Under the pieces are notes generated by a model. That model saw only the letters and a list, made by a program, of their open reading frames with translations. It had not been told where the DNA came from and did not search any database. Positions 52,287-61,024 of a DNA stretch of 64,000 nt are shown here, piece by piece. The stretch covers positions 1,426,001 through 1,490,000 of the forward strand of contig NZ_PPFB01000001.1 of the NCBI RefSeq assembly GCF_002899455.1, written 5' to 3'. Each line of letters starts with the position of its first letter. The first letter of the stretch is position 1. A program made the translations under genes and the position numbers. This DNA is from Streptomyces sp. DH-12 (lineage in GTDB: Bacteria; Actinomycetota; Actinomycetes; Streptomycetales; Streptomycetaceae).

Positions 52287-54116
52287 TCAGCGGCCCACCG
52301 CGTACCCCTGCTGGCCGCGCGGGTTGGCGGCCGCGGAGAGCACGCCGGTGTCCGGGTCGCGCGCGACCGCGCACAGCCGGCCCTCGGACCAGGCGTCGCC
52401 GACGGTGACGTCGTGGCCGCGGCGGCGCAGCTCCTCGATCACCTCCGGGTCGGTGCGGGACTCGACGGTGACGCTGCCGGGCCGCATGCCGCGGGGGTAG
52501 AAGGAGCCGGGGAAGCTGTCGTTGTGCCAGTTCGGGGCGTCGATGGCGCCCTGGAGGTCGAGCCCGCCGCGCACCTCGGCGCGCAGGGCGACGGCGAGGA
52601 AGAAGTGCAGCTGCCACTGGTCCTGCTGGTCCCCGCCGGGGGTGCCGAACGCCATGACGGGCACGCCGTCGCGCAGGGCGAGGGACGGGGTGAGCGTGGT
52701 GCGGGGGCGGCGGCCCGGGGTGAGGCTGTTGGGCAGGCCCTCCTCCAGCCAGGTCATCTGGAGCCGGGTGCCGAGCGGGAAGCCCAGCTCGGGCACGACG
52801 GGGTTGGACTGGAGCCAGCCGCCGCTGGGCGTGGCGGAGATCATGTTGCCCCAGCGGTCGACGATGTCGAGGTGGCAGGTGTCGCCGCGGGTGCCGCCGT
52901 CGGCGGAGACCTCCGGTTCGCCGGGCACCGGGGAGGCGGGGCCCTTGGCGACGGTCGGCTCGCCGACGCCCATCAGGCGGGAACCGGGCCCGTCGGCGGC
53001 CACCACGCGCGCGTGGGCGGCGAGCCGGGGGGTGCGGCCGCCGGGGCTGCCGGGGCGCAGGTCGTGGGAGGCGCGGGGGCCCACCAGGGCGCGCCGCTCG
53101 GCGTTGTACGCGGCGGACAGCAGGTCGTCGACCGGCACCTCGGCGGCGTCGCCATACCAGGCCTCGCGGTCGGCCATGGCGAGCTTGCAGTTCTCGATCA
53201 GCAGGTGCAGGTAGGCGCCGGAGCCGTACGGCGGCAGCTCGTCCGGCAGCAGGGCGAGTTGCTGGAGCAGCGCCGGGCCCTGGCTCCAGGGTCCGGCCTT
53301 GCACACGGTCCAGTCGTCGACGTCGTACGTCACCGGGTCCTCGTAGGTCGCGGACCAGGCGGCGAGGTCCTCGGCGGTGAGGGTGCCGGTGTGGTGCTCG
53401 CCGCTGGTGTCCAGGGTGGGGCGGGCGGCCTGCCGCACCAGGGCCTCGGCGATGAAGCCGGTGCGCCACACGTCCCGGGCGGCCTCGATCTGCGCCTCCC
53501 GGCCGCCGGCGCCGGCGGCCTCGGCGAGCAGCCGCTTCCAGGTGGCGGCGAGGGCGGGGTTGCGGAACAGCTCTCCGGGGCGGGGCGGGCGTCCGCCGGG
53601 GAGGTAGACCTCGGCGGAGGTGGTCCACTCCGTCTCGAACAGCTCGCGCACGGTCTCCACGGTCCCGCCGACCCGCTCCACGGGCGGGTGGCCGTCCTCG
53701 GCGTAGCCGATGGCGTACTTCAGGACGTCGGCGAGGGACTTGGTGCCGTGGTCGCGCAGGAGGAGCATCCAGGCGTCGAAGGCGCCGGGCACGGCGGCGG
53801 CGAGCGGTCCGGTGCCGGGGACGAGGTCGAGCCCGAGCCCCCGGTAGTGGGCGGCGGTCGCCCCGGCCGGGGCGACGCCCTGCCCGCACAGCACCCGCAC
53901 GTCCCCGCCGGCCGGGGCGAGCAGCATCGGCACCTCGCCGGCCGGGCCGTTGAGGTGGGGTTCGACGACGTGCAGGACGAAGGCCCCGGCGACGGCCGCG
54001 TCGTAGGCGTTGCCGCCGTCCTCGAGGACGGCCATGGCGGACTGGGAGGCCAGCCAGTGGGTGGAGGACACCATGCCGAAGGTGCCCTGGAGGGTCGGTC
54101 GGGTGGTGAACTGCAT
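52287..54116 (-). CDS. Gamma-glutamyltransferase family Ntn-hydrolase
   Basis: A protein of 609 residues. The GGT fold begins with FGMVSSTHWLASQSAMAVLEDGGNAYDAAVAGAFVLHVVEPHLNGPAGE. The autoprocessing site is in DGGTRGDTCHLDIVDRWGNMIS, where the Thr after G-D becomes the N-terminal nucleophile of the small subunit. GFPLGTRLQMTW and RTTLTPSLALRDGVPVMAFGTPGGDQQDQWQ are further family motifs. No signal peptide is present, so it is cytosolic or exported without a signal. Substrate may be a gamma-glutamyl compound or a cephalosporin-type amide. The gene stands alone with its own terminator. Confidence 0.92.
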   Translation of the reverse strand: MQFTTRPTLQGTFGMVSSTHWLASQSAMAVLEDGGNAYDAAVAGAFVLHVVEPHLNGPAGEVPMLLAPAGGDVRVLCGQGVAPAGATAAHYRGLGLDLVPGTGPLAAAVPGAFDAWMLLLRDHGTKSLADVLKYAIGYAEDGHPPVERVGGTVETVRELFETEWTTSAEVYLPGGRPPRPGELFRNPALAATWKRLLAEAAGAGGREAQIEAARDVWRTGFIAEALVRQAARPTLDTSGEHHTGTLTAEDLAAWSATYEDPVTYDVDDWTVCKAGPWSQGPALLQQLALLPDELPPYGSGAYLHLLIENCKLAMADREAWYGDAAEVPVDDLLSAAYNAERRALVGPRASHDLRPGSPGGRTPRLAAHARVVAADGPGSRLMGVGEPTVAKGPASPVPGEPEVSADGGTRGDTCHLDIVDRWGNMISATPSGGWLQSNPVVPELGFPLGTRLQMTWLEEGLPNSLTPGRRPRTTLTPSLALRDGVPVMAFGTPGGDQQDQWQLHFFLAVALRAEVRGGLDLQGAIDAPNWHNDSFPGSFYPRGMRPGSVTVESRTDPEVIEELRRRGHDVTVGDAWSEGRLCAVARDPDTGVLSAAANPRGQQGYAVGR

Positions 54117-54282
54117 GCCCTGCCCCAGGTGTTCGCGTCGTCCGGCCCTCCTCCACCACCCGCTCCGGGCCGGCGGCCTCGGCCACTGCCGCACGCAGGG
54201 TAGGCGGGTGCCGCCGGGGGACGCCACCCCCGGGCACGGCACGGGAGCGTCCGTTGGCCGGCGTGAAGCCGGGACGCGAAGA

Positions 54283-54292
54283 GGTCTAGACC
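54283..54292. promoter_or_regulatory. DasR-like palindrome upstream of the GH84 gene
   Basis: The perfect palindrome GGTCTAGACC matches the core of the DasR response element (consensus TGGTCTAGACCA within a 16-mer). The flanks (AGA..CCA) fit only partly. It lies 87 nt before the GH84 start. DasR is the GlcNAc-responsive GntR repressor of chitin and amino-sugar genes, so this suggests control by amino sugars. Confidence 0.65.
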
Positions 54293-54378
54293 CCATACGT
54301 CTTACGTCCTACCGTCGAAGGCGGCACCATCTCCGCGCACAAGCCGATTTCCCGGTCCGTACCGACTCTGGAGGTCTC

Positions 54379-56778
54379 GTGGGAAGACGCACGACAACCC
54401 TGGCGACGCTCGGCGTGTGCTTCGCGCTCGCAAGCGGCCTGGCGGCCGGGGCGCCCCCGGCCACAGCCGTGGAGGCGGGCCCTCGGGCGGCCGCCCCGCT
54501 GCCGCCGGTCACTCCGGTCCCCCAGTCCCTGTCCCGCGTCGGCGCGGACGTCCCCGTCACGGGCAGGGTGATCGTCGTGGCGGACGCGGAGACGGACGTC
54601 CACGCCCGCGCCCGTCTCGTCGCCGAGCTGAAGCGGCACGGCGCCGACCGGGTCGACGTCGTCGCTCCCGGGAACGTCCCCCGGGCCACCGCCGGCCTGC
54701 TCACCGTGCGGCTCGGCCCGGCCACCCGCCCCGACGTCGCGTCAGGACTCGGCGACACGGCCGTCCCCGGCCGCGCGGAGGGCTACGCCCTGCGCGTCGC
54801 GCGGGCCGGGCGGGGAGCGCAGGTCGTCCTGGGCGGCACGGACGGATCCGGCCAGTTCTACGCCGTGCAGACGCTGCGTCAGCTGTTCGTCCGCTCCGGC
54901 GGCGGCTGGAAGGTGGCCGGCGCCCAGGCCGGCGACTTCCCGTCGATGCCGCTGCGCGGCACGATCGAGGGCTTCTACGGACAGCCCTGGACGCACGCCG
55001 AGCGCCTCGACCAGATGGACTTCTACGGGGACGTCAAGGCCAACACCTACGTCTACGCGCCCAAGGACGACCCCTACCACCGGGACAAGTGGCGCGAGCC
55101 CTACCCGGCGGAGAAGCTCGCGGAGCTGGGCGAGCTGGTGGAGCGGGCCGCGGTGAACCACGTGCGCTTCACCTTCGCGGTCTCCCCCGGCCAGTCGATC
55201 TGCTACTCCGACCCGGCCGACCGCAAGGCGCTCAAGGACAAGCTCCAGGCGCTGTACGACCTGGGCACCCGCGCCTTCTCCGTCCCCCTCGACGACATCG
55301 ACCACAGCCGCTGGAACTGCGAGGCCGACCGGGCCGCGTACGGCGCACCCGGCACCGGGGCCGCCGGGAAGGCGCAGGCCGACCTGCTCAACGACGTGCA
55401 GCGCACCTTCGTCGACACCCACGAGGGTGTGTGGCCGCTGCAGATGGTGCCCACCGAGTACTACAACCACGCGGAGTCGGCCTACAAGCGGGCCCTGCGG
55501 GAGACCCTGGACCCCGCAGTCGAGGTGATGTGGACCGGGGTGGGCGTCGTGCCCACCGGGATCACGAACGAGGACGCCGAGCAGGCCTCGGAGGTCTTCG
55601 GCCGCAAGGTGTTCGTCTGGGACAACTATCCGGTCAACGACTTCGGCAACACCAGCGGACGTCTGCTGCTCGCGCCCTACGACAAGCGGGAGGCGGGCCT
55701 CTCCGACCACCTCTCCGGCGTCGTGGCCAACCCCATGAACCAGCCGTACGCCAGCAAGGTCGCCGTCTTCGGCACCGCGGACTTCGCCTGGAACGACCGC
55801 GCGTACGACGCGGGCCGCAACTGGCGGCACGCCCTGTCCTACCTGGCCGGCGGCGACCGTGCGGCCACCGAGGCCCTGCTCGTCTTCGCCGACCTGCAGC
55901 ACCTGGCCCCGACCTTCGGCGACACCCCGTGGCAGCCCCAGGCTCCCGGACTGTCCCGCCGCGTCGGGACGTTCTGGACGACGTGGGACGAGGGGGACCG
56001 CACCGGCGCGCTCCGGGCCCTGCGCCCGTACGCGGCGGCGATCGAACGGGCGCCGGGCACCATCCGTTCCGGCGCCGTGCAGCGGGGCTTCACCGTCGAC
56101 GCGGCGCCCTGGCTGGACGCCACCGGGCTGTGGGGCACGGCGACGGTCAGGATGCTCGACGCGCTCGCGGCACGGCAGGCCGGGGACCGGGAGACCTCCG
56201 ACCGGCTGCTGGCCGAGTCGGCCGATCTGCAGGAGCGGGCCCGCGCCGTACGGGTCGACCCGCCGCGCAACGCGTGGGGCGGGGTCCGGCCCAAGGTCGG
56301 CGACGGCGTCCTCGACGCCTTCCTCACCCAGGCCGAACTTCGGCTGCGGCTGTGGGACTCCGCGGGCGGCGCACGGAACCTGGCCCCCGAGGGGACGGCT
56401 TCCGCCGCCAGCGTGGAGCAGGGACTCGACCGGCTGGCCGCCCGCCATGTCAACGACGGGCGGCTGGACACCCGTTGGGCCTCCGGTTACGCGGACGACG
56501 CCTGGGTCCAGATCGAGCTCGCCGAGCCGACGAAGGTCGCCGCGGTGACCCTGGCCTGGGAGAGCGCCTGCGCGACGGAGTACGCCGTGCGGACCTCCGT
56601 GGACGGGGTGACCTGGCGGACCGAGTCCACGCGGCGCCCGGAGTCCTGCGGCACGGACGTCGTCCGGCTCCCCGGCGACGAGGCCGTGCGGTACGTCCGC
56701 ATGCAGGGCGTGGAGCGCAGGACGACGTGGGGCTACTCGCTCTACGAGCTGGGCGTCTACGGGACGCCCAGCTCGTAG
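54379..56778 (+). CDS. Secreted GH84 beta-N-acetylglucosaminidase with C-terminal F5/8-type C domain
   Basis: A protein of 799 residues. A Sec signal peptide (TTTLATLGVCFALASGLAAGAPPATA) precedes a GH20/GH84 N-terminal alpha/beta domain (about 45-190). The GH84 barrel follows (LRGTIEGFYGQPWTHAERLDQMDFYGDVKANTYVYAPKDDPYHRDKWREPYP) with the catalytic pair Asp305-Asp306 in VPLDDIDHS. A helical linker and a galactose-binding-like F5/8 C domain (about 670-799) complete it. The enzyme removes terminal GlcNAc from glycans by substrate-assisted catalysis, like Clostridium NagJ acting on mucin-type O-glycans. The GTG follows GGAGG at 54370. A DasR-like site lies upstream, and the sialic acid operon is next door and convergent. 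Confidence 0.93.
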   Translation: MGRRTTTLATLGVCFALASGLAAGAPPATAVEAGPRAAAPLPPVTPVPQSLSRVGADVPVTGRVIVVADAETDVHARARLVAELKRHGADRVDVVAPGNVPRATAGLLTVRLGPATRPDVASGLGDTAVPGRAEGYALRVARAGRGAQVVLGGTDGSGQFYAVQTLRQLFVRSGGGWKVAGAQAGDFPSMPLRGTIEGFYGQPWTHAERLDQMDFYGDVKANTYVYAPKDDPYHRDKWREPYPAEKLAELGELVERAAVNHVRFTFAVSPGQSICYSDPADRKALKDKLQALYDLGTRAFSVPLDDIDHSRWNCEADRAAYGAPGTGAAGKAQADLLNDVQRTFVDTHEGVWPLQMVPTEYYNHAESAYKRALRETLDPAVEVMWTGVGVVPTGITNEDAEQASEVFGRKVFVWDNYPVNDFGNTSGRLLLAPYDKREAGLSDHLSGVVANPMNQPYASKVAVFGTADFAWNDRAYDAGRNWRHALSYLAGGDRAATEALLVFADLQHLAPTFGDTPWQPQAPGLSRRVGTFWTTWDEGDRTGALRALRPYAAAIERAPGTIRSGAVQRGFTVDAAPWLDATGLWGTATVRMLDALAARQAGDRETSDRLLAESADLQERARAVRVDPPRNAWGGVRPKVGDGVLDAFLTQAELRLRLWDSAGGARNLAPEGTASAASVEQGLDRLAARHVNDGRLDTRWASGYADDAWVQIELAEPTKVAAVTLAWESACATEYAVRTSVDGVTWRTESTRRPESCGTDVVRLPGDEAVRYVRMQGVERRTTWGYSLYELGVYGTPSS

Positions 56779-56787
56779 CACGTACGG

Positions 56788-56820
56788 GGGGAGGCCGCCG
56801 CCCGGGGCGGCGGCCTCCCC
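56788..56820. terminator. Bidirectional terminator between GH84 and nanE
   Basis: A perfect 15-bp stem (arms 56788-56802 and 56806-56820, loop CGG) begins 10 nt past the GH84 stop and touches the end of the opposing nanE gene. Confidence 0.88.
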
Positions 56821-57513
56821 TCAGCCCGCCGCGGCCTCCTCGCCCGCCATGCCGGCCACGAACGTCGCCGTCAGCGCGGTCGGCGCGGTGATGGCGGTGC
56901 CCACGACGACGCTGTGCGCGCCCGCAGCCAGCGCCTCGGCGGCCTGCCCGGGGGTCGCGATGCGGCCCTCGGCGATCACCGGCACGGTGATCGCGGCGGC
57001 CAGGTCCGCGACGAGGGCGAGGTCCGGCGCGGTCTGGACGGGCGAACCGGGCACGTAGCCGGACAGGGTCGTCCCCACGAAGTCGGCGCCCTGCTCGGCG
57101 GCCTCACGGCCCTCGTCGAAGGTGGACACGTCGGCCATGACGAGGGCGCCCGCCTCGTGCACGGCCTTCACGAGACCGGCGAACGTGCTGCCGTCGGGGC
57201 GGGGCCGGGCGGTGGCGTCGGCGGCGACGACGGCGGCCCCGGCCTCCACGAGGGAGAGCGCGTGACGCACGGTCGGCGTGATGAAGACGCCGCTGTCGCC
57301 GTCCTTCCACAGTCCGATCACCGGCAGGTCCACGGCCGCGACGGTGGCGGCGACGACCTCCGGGTCGTTGACCCGTACGGCCGCCGCGCCGCCGGCCCGG
57401 GCGGCGAGGGTCATGCGGACCAGGGTGTCGGTGTGCCGCATCGGATCGCCGGGCGGGGCCTGGCAGGAGACGATCAGTCGGCCCTTCAGGGCGTCGGCCA
57501 GGGGCAGGGTCAT
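56821..57513 (-). CDS. nanE: N-acetylmannosamine-6-phosphate 2-epimerase
   Basis: A protein of 230 residues, the normal NanE length, with the (beta/alpha)8 fold. LKGRLIVSCQAPPGDPMRHTDTLVRMTLAARAGGAAAVRVND opens it; the Lys-containing strand VIGLWKDGDSGVFITPT follows, with AGALVMADVSTFDEGREAAEQGADFVGTTLSGYVPGS and the phosphate site VIAEGRIATPGQAAEALAAGAHSVVVGTAI. It converts ManNAc-6-phosphate to GlcNAc-6-phosphate, the last sialic-acid-specific step. Its ATG overlaps the nanK stop (ATGA). It is the last gene of the operon. Confidence 0.95.
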   Translation of the reverse strand: MTLPLADALKGRLIVSCQAPPGDPMRHTDTLVRMTLAARAGGAAAVRVNDPEVVAATVAAVDLPVIGLWKDGDSGVFITPTVRHALSLVEAGAAVVAADATARPRPDGSTFAGLVKAVHEAGALVMADVSTFDEGREAAEQGADFVGTTLSGYVPGSPVQTAPDLALVADLAAAITVPVIAEGRIATPGQAAEALAAGAHSVVVGTAITAPTALTATFVAGMAGEEAAAG

Positions 57514-58466
57514 CGCAGGGCTCCGGTGGAGGTACGGGGGTGGTGCAGGGGCAGGGTGCGGGTCAGCGCGGCGGCGCCGAGGACCGCGGCGTCGGGTCCG
57601 CCGCGCGGCGGCACGGGGCGCAGGCCCCGCAGGGGGGCCATGAGCTCGGCCGTGAACGCGGCGTTCAGGGCGTCCAGGTACAGCGCGCCGATCCGGGGCA
57701 CCCCGCCGCCGACGACCACGCGGTCGGCGCCCAGCGCGTTGGCGAGGCCGCCGAGGGCCCGGCCGACGGCCCGGCCGCCGAGCACGACGGCGGACGTGGC
57801 GTGCGGATCGCCCCCGAGCGCACGGGCGGCCACGCTCTCCAGACGGTCGGCCGGCAGGCCGCTCATCCGCGCGTAGTGGGCGGTGATCGCCGGGCCGGCG
57901 GCGATCGCCTCCAGGTGCCCGGTGGCGCCGCAGGTGCAGGGCAGTCCCTCGGCCTCGGGACTGGGCAGGTGCCCGAGGTGCCCGGCGACGCCGGCCGCCC
58001 CGTGCAGCATGCGGCCGTCCACGGCGACGGCGCCGCCCACCCCGGTGCCGACGGCGGCGTAGATCATCGTGTCGCTCCGGCCGGGGGCGCCGGTCAGTTC
58101 CGTCGCCGCCGTGGCGCGGACGTCGTTGTCGCAGGCGACGGGGAGGCCGGTGCGGGCGGCGAGGCCGGAGGCCAGGGCGGTGCCGGCCCAGCCGCGGATC
58201 GTGTCGGTGGCGCTGGTGACGGTTCCGGTCTCCGGGTCGATGACTCCGGCGGCGGCGACGCCGATCGCGGCGGCGCCCGGCGCCCACACCGCGCGGACCT
58301 CCTGGGCCAGCGCGTCGAGCACCGCTTCCGCCCCCGCCGTCGCCGGGGTGGGCAGGGTGTGCCGGGCCAGGACGGCGCCGTCGGCCGTGACCAGGGCGGC
58401 GGCGATCTTCGTGCCGCCCAGGTCGAGGCCGATCACCGGGGCGCCGTCCGGGAACCGCGCCGTCAT
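57510..58466 (-). CDS. nanK: ROK-family kinase, probable N-acetylmannosamine kinase
   Basis: A protein of 318 residues. The ATP phosphate-binding motif is VIGLDLGGTKIAAALV at the N-terminus. The ROK signature spans AVGTGVGGAVAVDGRMLHGAAGVAGHLGHLPSPEAEGLPCTCGATGHLEAIA, with the zinc-binding Cys pair in C-T-C-G and the catalytic Asp in CDNDVRATA. It would phosphorylate ManNAc at C6. The assignment rests on overlapping both nanA (4 nt) and nanE (4 nt), since sequence alone allows other amino-sugar or glucose kinases. It is cytosolic. No helix-turn-helix is present, so it is an enzyme and not a ROK repressor. Confidence 0.92.
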   Translation of the reverse strand: MTARFPDGAPVIGLDLGGTKIAAALVTADGAVLARHTLPTPATAGAEAVLDALAQEVRAVWAPGAAAIGVAAAGVIDPETGTVTSATDTIRGWAGTALASGLAARTGLPVACDNDVRATAATELTGAPGRSDTMIYAAVGTGVGGAVAVDGRMLHGAAGVAGHLGHLPSPEAEGLPCTCGATGHLEAIAAGPAITAHYARMSGLPADRLESVAARALGGDPHATSAVVLGGRAVGRALGGLANALGADRVVVGGGVPRIGALYLDALNAAFTAELMAPLRGLRPVPPRGGPDAAVLGAAALTRTLPLHHPRTSTGALR

Positions 58467-59422
58467 CGGAGCGGGAGGAGGCCGGCGCCGCGCAGCCGCT
58501 CCTCGACCTGCGCGACCGACGCCTCGCTCAGCTGGATCTGCGGTGCGGCGGTGGTGCCCCCGGTGAACACCCCGAGCAGGCGCAGCGCGTGCTTGAAGGC
58601 GCCGATGGCGGAGGAGTTGCGGCCCATCTCGCTCTCGGGGCCCGCGTCGACCATGCCGAACAGCTCGACGAGCCGCTCCTGCTCCTTGACGGCGGTGTCG
58701 AAGTCGCCGGCGCGCACCGCGTCGTAGAGGCGCACGTAGCCCGCGGGATCCACGTTGCCCAGGCCCGGCACGACGCCGTCGGCGCCGGCCAGCAGGGCGG
58801 CGTCCACGGTGAGCTCGGAGCCGGTGAGGACGCTGAAGCCGGGGGCGGGGCCGTCGGCGCGGCCGTGGCGTCCGCCGAGTTCCACGACGAGCCGGCGCAG
58901 GCCGCCCTCGTCACCGCTGCTGTCCTTCAGGCCCGCCAGCGTGCCGTCCTCGGCGAGTTCGCGGACCAGGGCGACGGAGAGCTTGCTGTGCACGGAGACC
59001 GGGAGGTCGTAGGCGTACAGCGGCAGGTCGACACTCGCGCGCACGGTGCGGAAGTGGTGGGCGATCTCCGCCGGGTGGGTGCGGGCGTAGAAGGGCGCGG
59101 TCGCGACCAGGGCGTCGGCGCCGGCCTCGCGCGCGGCCTCGGCGTGGACGAGGACGCGGGGCGTGGTCATGTCGATGACGCCGGCGAGCACCGGGACCCG
59201 GCCGGCGACGGTCTCGACGACGGTCCGCAGCGCGGTCTCGCGCTGCCGGTCGGTGAGGAAGGCGACCTCGCTGCTGGAGCCCAGGGCGAACAGTCCGTGC
59301 ACTCCCCCGCTGACGAGATGCTCCACGTGCCGGGTGAGCGAGGCGGTGTCGACCTCGCCCGACGCATCCAGGGGGGTGCAGACGGGCGGCACGACGCCGC
59401 GGAGGGGCTGGGACGAGGACAT
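58463..59422 (-). CDS. nanA: N-acetylneuraminate lyase (DHDPS/NAL family)
   Basis: A protein of 319 residues of the class I aldolase family. GVVPPVCTPLDASGEVDTASLTRHVEHLVSGGVHGLFALGSSSEVAFLT contains the carboxylate-binding loop. LPLYAYDLPVSVHSKL gives the active-site Tyr, and LAGLKDSSGDEGG the Schiff-base Lys. It cleaves N-acetylneuraminate to ManNAc and pyruvate. Family paralogues act on other 2-keto-3-deoxy acids, but the flanking sialidase, kinase and epimerase make sialic acid the clear substrate. The stop overlaps nanK. The gene lies 89 nt downstream of the sialidase. Confidence 0.93.
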   Translation of the reverse strand: MSSSQPLRGVVPPVCTPLDASGEVDTASLTRHVEHLVSGGVHGLFALGSSSEVAFLTDRQRETALRTVVETVAGRVPVLAGVIDMTTPRVLVHAEAAREAGADALVATAPFYARTHPAEIAHHFRTVRASVDLPLYAYDLPVSVHSKLSVALVRELAEDGTLAGLKDSSGDEGGLRRLVVELGGRHGRADGPAPGFSVLTGSELTVDAALLAGADGVVPGLGNVDPAGYVRLYDAVRAGDFDTAVKEQERLVELFGMVDAGPESEMGRNSSAIGAFKHALRLLGVFTGGTTAAPQIQLSEASVAQVEERLRGAGLLPLR

Positions 59423-59511
59423 GAGTGTTCTCCTGGGCTTGCGAGTGGTGGAACGGTGGGAACGGGCCGCCGGGCGCCGGGGTGTCCGGCGCCGGGCGGC
59501 CCGTGGCCGTG

Positions 59512-60999
59512 TTACGGCGCGGTGACGGTGAACGTCGTGTCGCCGTAGGAGTGCTGCCGGCCGCGGACGGTGTACTTCGCGGTGGCCTTCACGCTGCCGG
59601 CCGTGGCGCCGGCGGGGACGGTGACGGGGATCTTCATGTTGGCGCCCTGGCCGGGGTTGAGGGCGGGCACGGCGACCTCGGGGGCGCTCCAGCCGGCCGG
59701 CAGGGCCAGGGAGACCGTTCCGCCGGGGAGGGTGACGTCGTTCTGGCTGACGACGCGCACGGTGACGGTGGTGGTCTTCCCGGCGGGCAGGGAGGCGGGC
59801 GGGGTGACGGTGACCGGGGCGCAGACGCCGCCGAGCCACTGGAGGTCGAAGGACGAGTAGGTGATGTGCCGGTAGTTGGCGCGCTCCCAGAGCATGCCCA
59901 CGCGGTCGTTGCCCGTGGTGCCGCTGCCGAGCGGGGTGAGCGTGGAGTAGGCGGCCGATCCGGCCTCGACGGTCTTGCGCACCGGCCAGTTCTGCCCGTT
60001 GTCGCAGGAGAGGCGGACGGTGAGGTTGCTGCGGCTGTTGGTGGTCGCCGTGTTGCTGAACATCAGCCACTTCGCGCGCGGGTGGGAGGCGTCCACGTCC
60101 GGCGCGAAACGCATGACGGAGCCGTTGTTGGCGGGGTCGGGCAGCTCGGTGTCCTGCTGGAACGGCGTGTAGGTGACGCCGCCGTCGGAGGAGTAGGCGA
60201 CCGTGCGGTACGGCGCGGAGCGGTTGTTGAGCATGACGCGGCCGTCGGAGAGCTCGACGGTCTTGTTCTCGTCGCCGCCGGGACCGACGGGGGTGCCCAT
60301 CTTCCAGGTGGCGCCGTGGTCGTCGCTGTAGGCGCTGACCGCGTAGTTGGCGCCGTTGTTGCGGATGGCGTACTGCTGGATCAGGCGGCCCTTGTAGGCG
60401 CCGTGCCGCAGCTGGATGCCCTCGCCGGAGGCGGCGAACATGCCGGCCCAGGCCGGGTTCTTGATCTCGGCGGTGATCCGCTCGTGCTTCCAGGTCAGGC
60501 CGTCGTCGTCGGAGTAGCTGTAGTCGGCCTGGAGGACGTTCGGGTCGTTCTCGTCGTTGCCGGTGGCCGAGCCGAAGAAGCCCTGGTTCACGGAGGCGGC
60601 GTAGAAGACGAAGATCCGGCCGGTCTCCCGGTCGACGAGGAGGCTCGGGTCGCCGAAGCCCTTGGGGGCGGCTTCCCTGCGGACGACCTGCTGGGGCTGC
60701 CAGGTGAGGCCGTTGTCGGTGCTGCGGCGCAGCACGACGCTCAGGTTGCCGGGGAGGTCGGCGAGGGTGGGGCGGGCGTCGTAGGCCGCGATCAGGGTGC
60801 CCTTGGTGGTCCGGGTCAGGGCGGGGATGCGGTAGTAGGGGGAGCCGGTGCCGGCGGTGGCGATGTCCTGCGAGGTGAGGGTGCCGGGGGCGAAGGCCGC
60901 GGCCTGGGCGTCGGCGGTGTGCGCGGCGGGGGCGCCGGTGATCAGCAGGGCCAGGGCCGCGCCCACGGTGGTGGCGGCGAGGGTGACTCTACGCTGCAT
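59512..60999 (-). CDS. nanH: Secreted exo-alpha-sialidase (GH33) with C-terminal NEW3-type domain
   Basis: A protein of 495 residues. A signal peptide (RRVTLAATTVGAALALLITGAPAAHT) leads to a six-bladed GH33 propeller. Its Y-R-I-P motif is SPYYRIPALTRT. Four Asp-boxes are visible: STDNGLTW, SDDDGLTW, SDDHGATW and SSDGGVTY. The Arg triad and catalytic Glu/Tyr fall in the expected blades. The last 100 residues form an alpha-galactosidase NEW3-like Ig domain (VTVTPPASLPAGKTTTVTVRVVSQNDVTLPGGTVSLALPAGW), often used to position secreted glycosidases. It releases terminal sialic acid from glycoconjugates outside the cell, supplying the nan operon. It starts 25 nt after the esterase gene. Confidence 0.95.
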   Translation of the reverse strand: MQRRVTLAATTVGAALALLITGAPAAHTADAQAAAFAPGTLTSQDIATAGTGSPYYRIPALTRTTKGTLIAAYDARPTLADLPGNLSVVLRRSTDNGLTWQPQQVVRREAAPKGFGDPSLLVDRETGRIFVFYAASVNQGFFGSATGNDENDPNVLQADYSYSDDDGLTWKHERITAEIKNPAWAGMFAASGEGIQLRHGAYKGRLIQQYAIRNNGANYAVSAYSDDHGATWKMGTPVGPGGDENKTVELSDGRVMLNNRSAPYRTVAYSSDGGVTYTPFQQDTELPDPANNGSVMRFAPDVDASHPRAKWLMFSNTATTNSRSNLTVRLSCDNGQNWPVRKTVEAGSAAYSTLTPLGSGTTGNDRVGMLWERANYRHITYSSFDLQWLGGVCAPVTVTPPASLPAGKTTTVTVRVVSQNDVTLPGGTVSLALPAGWSAPEVAVPALNPGQGANMKIPVTVPAGATAGSVKATAKYTVRGRQHSYGDTTFTVTAP

Positions 61000-61024
61000 G
61001 AACGTGTCCTCTTCTCTGAGGGGG

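Noticed and set aside
50505..54203. A plus-strand open frame of about 1230 codons opposite the oxidoreductase, phosphatase and transferase genes
   Set aside because: It spans several clearly real minus-strand genes and their terminators and has no motifs.
57510..58466. ROK protein as transcriptional repressor of the nan operon
   Set aside because: It lacks the N-terminal helix-turn-helix of ROK repressors and begins directly with the ATP-binding motif. The separate GntR protein is the better regulator.
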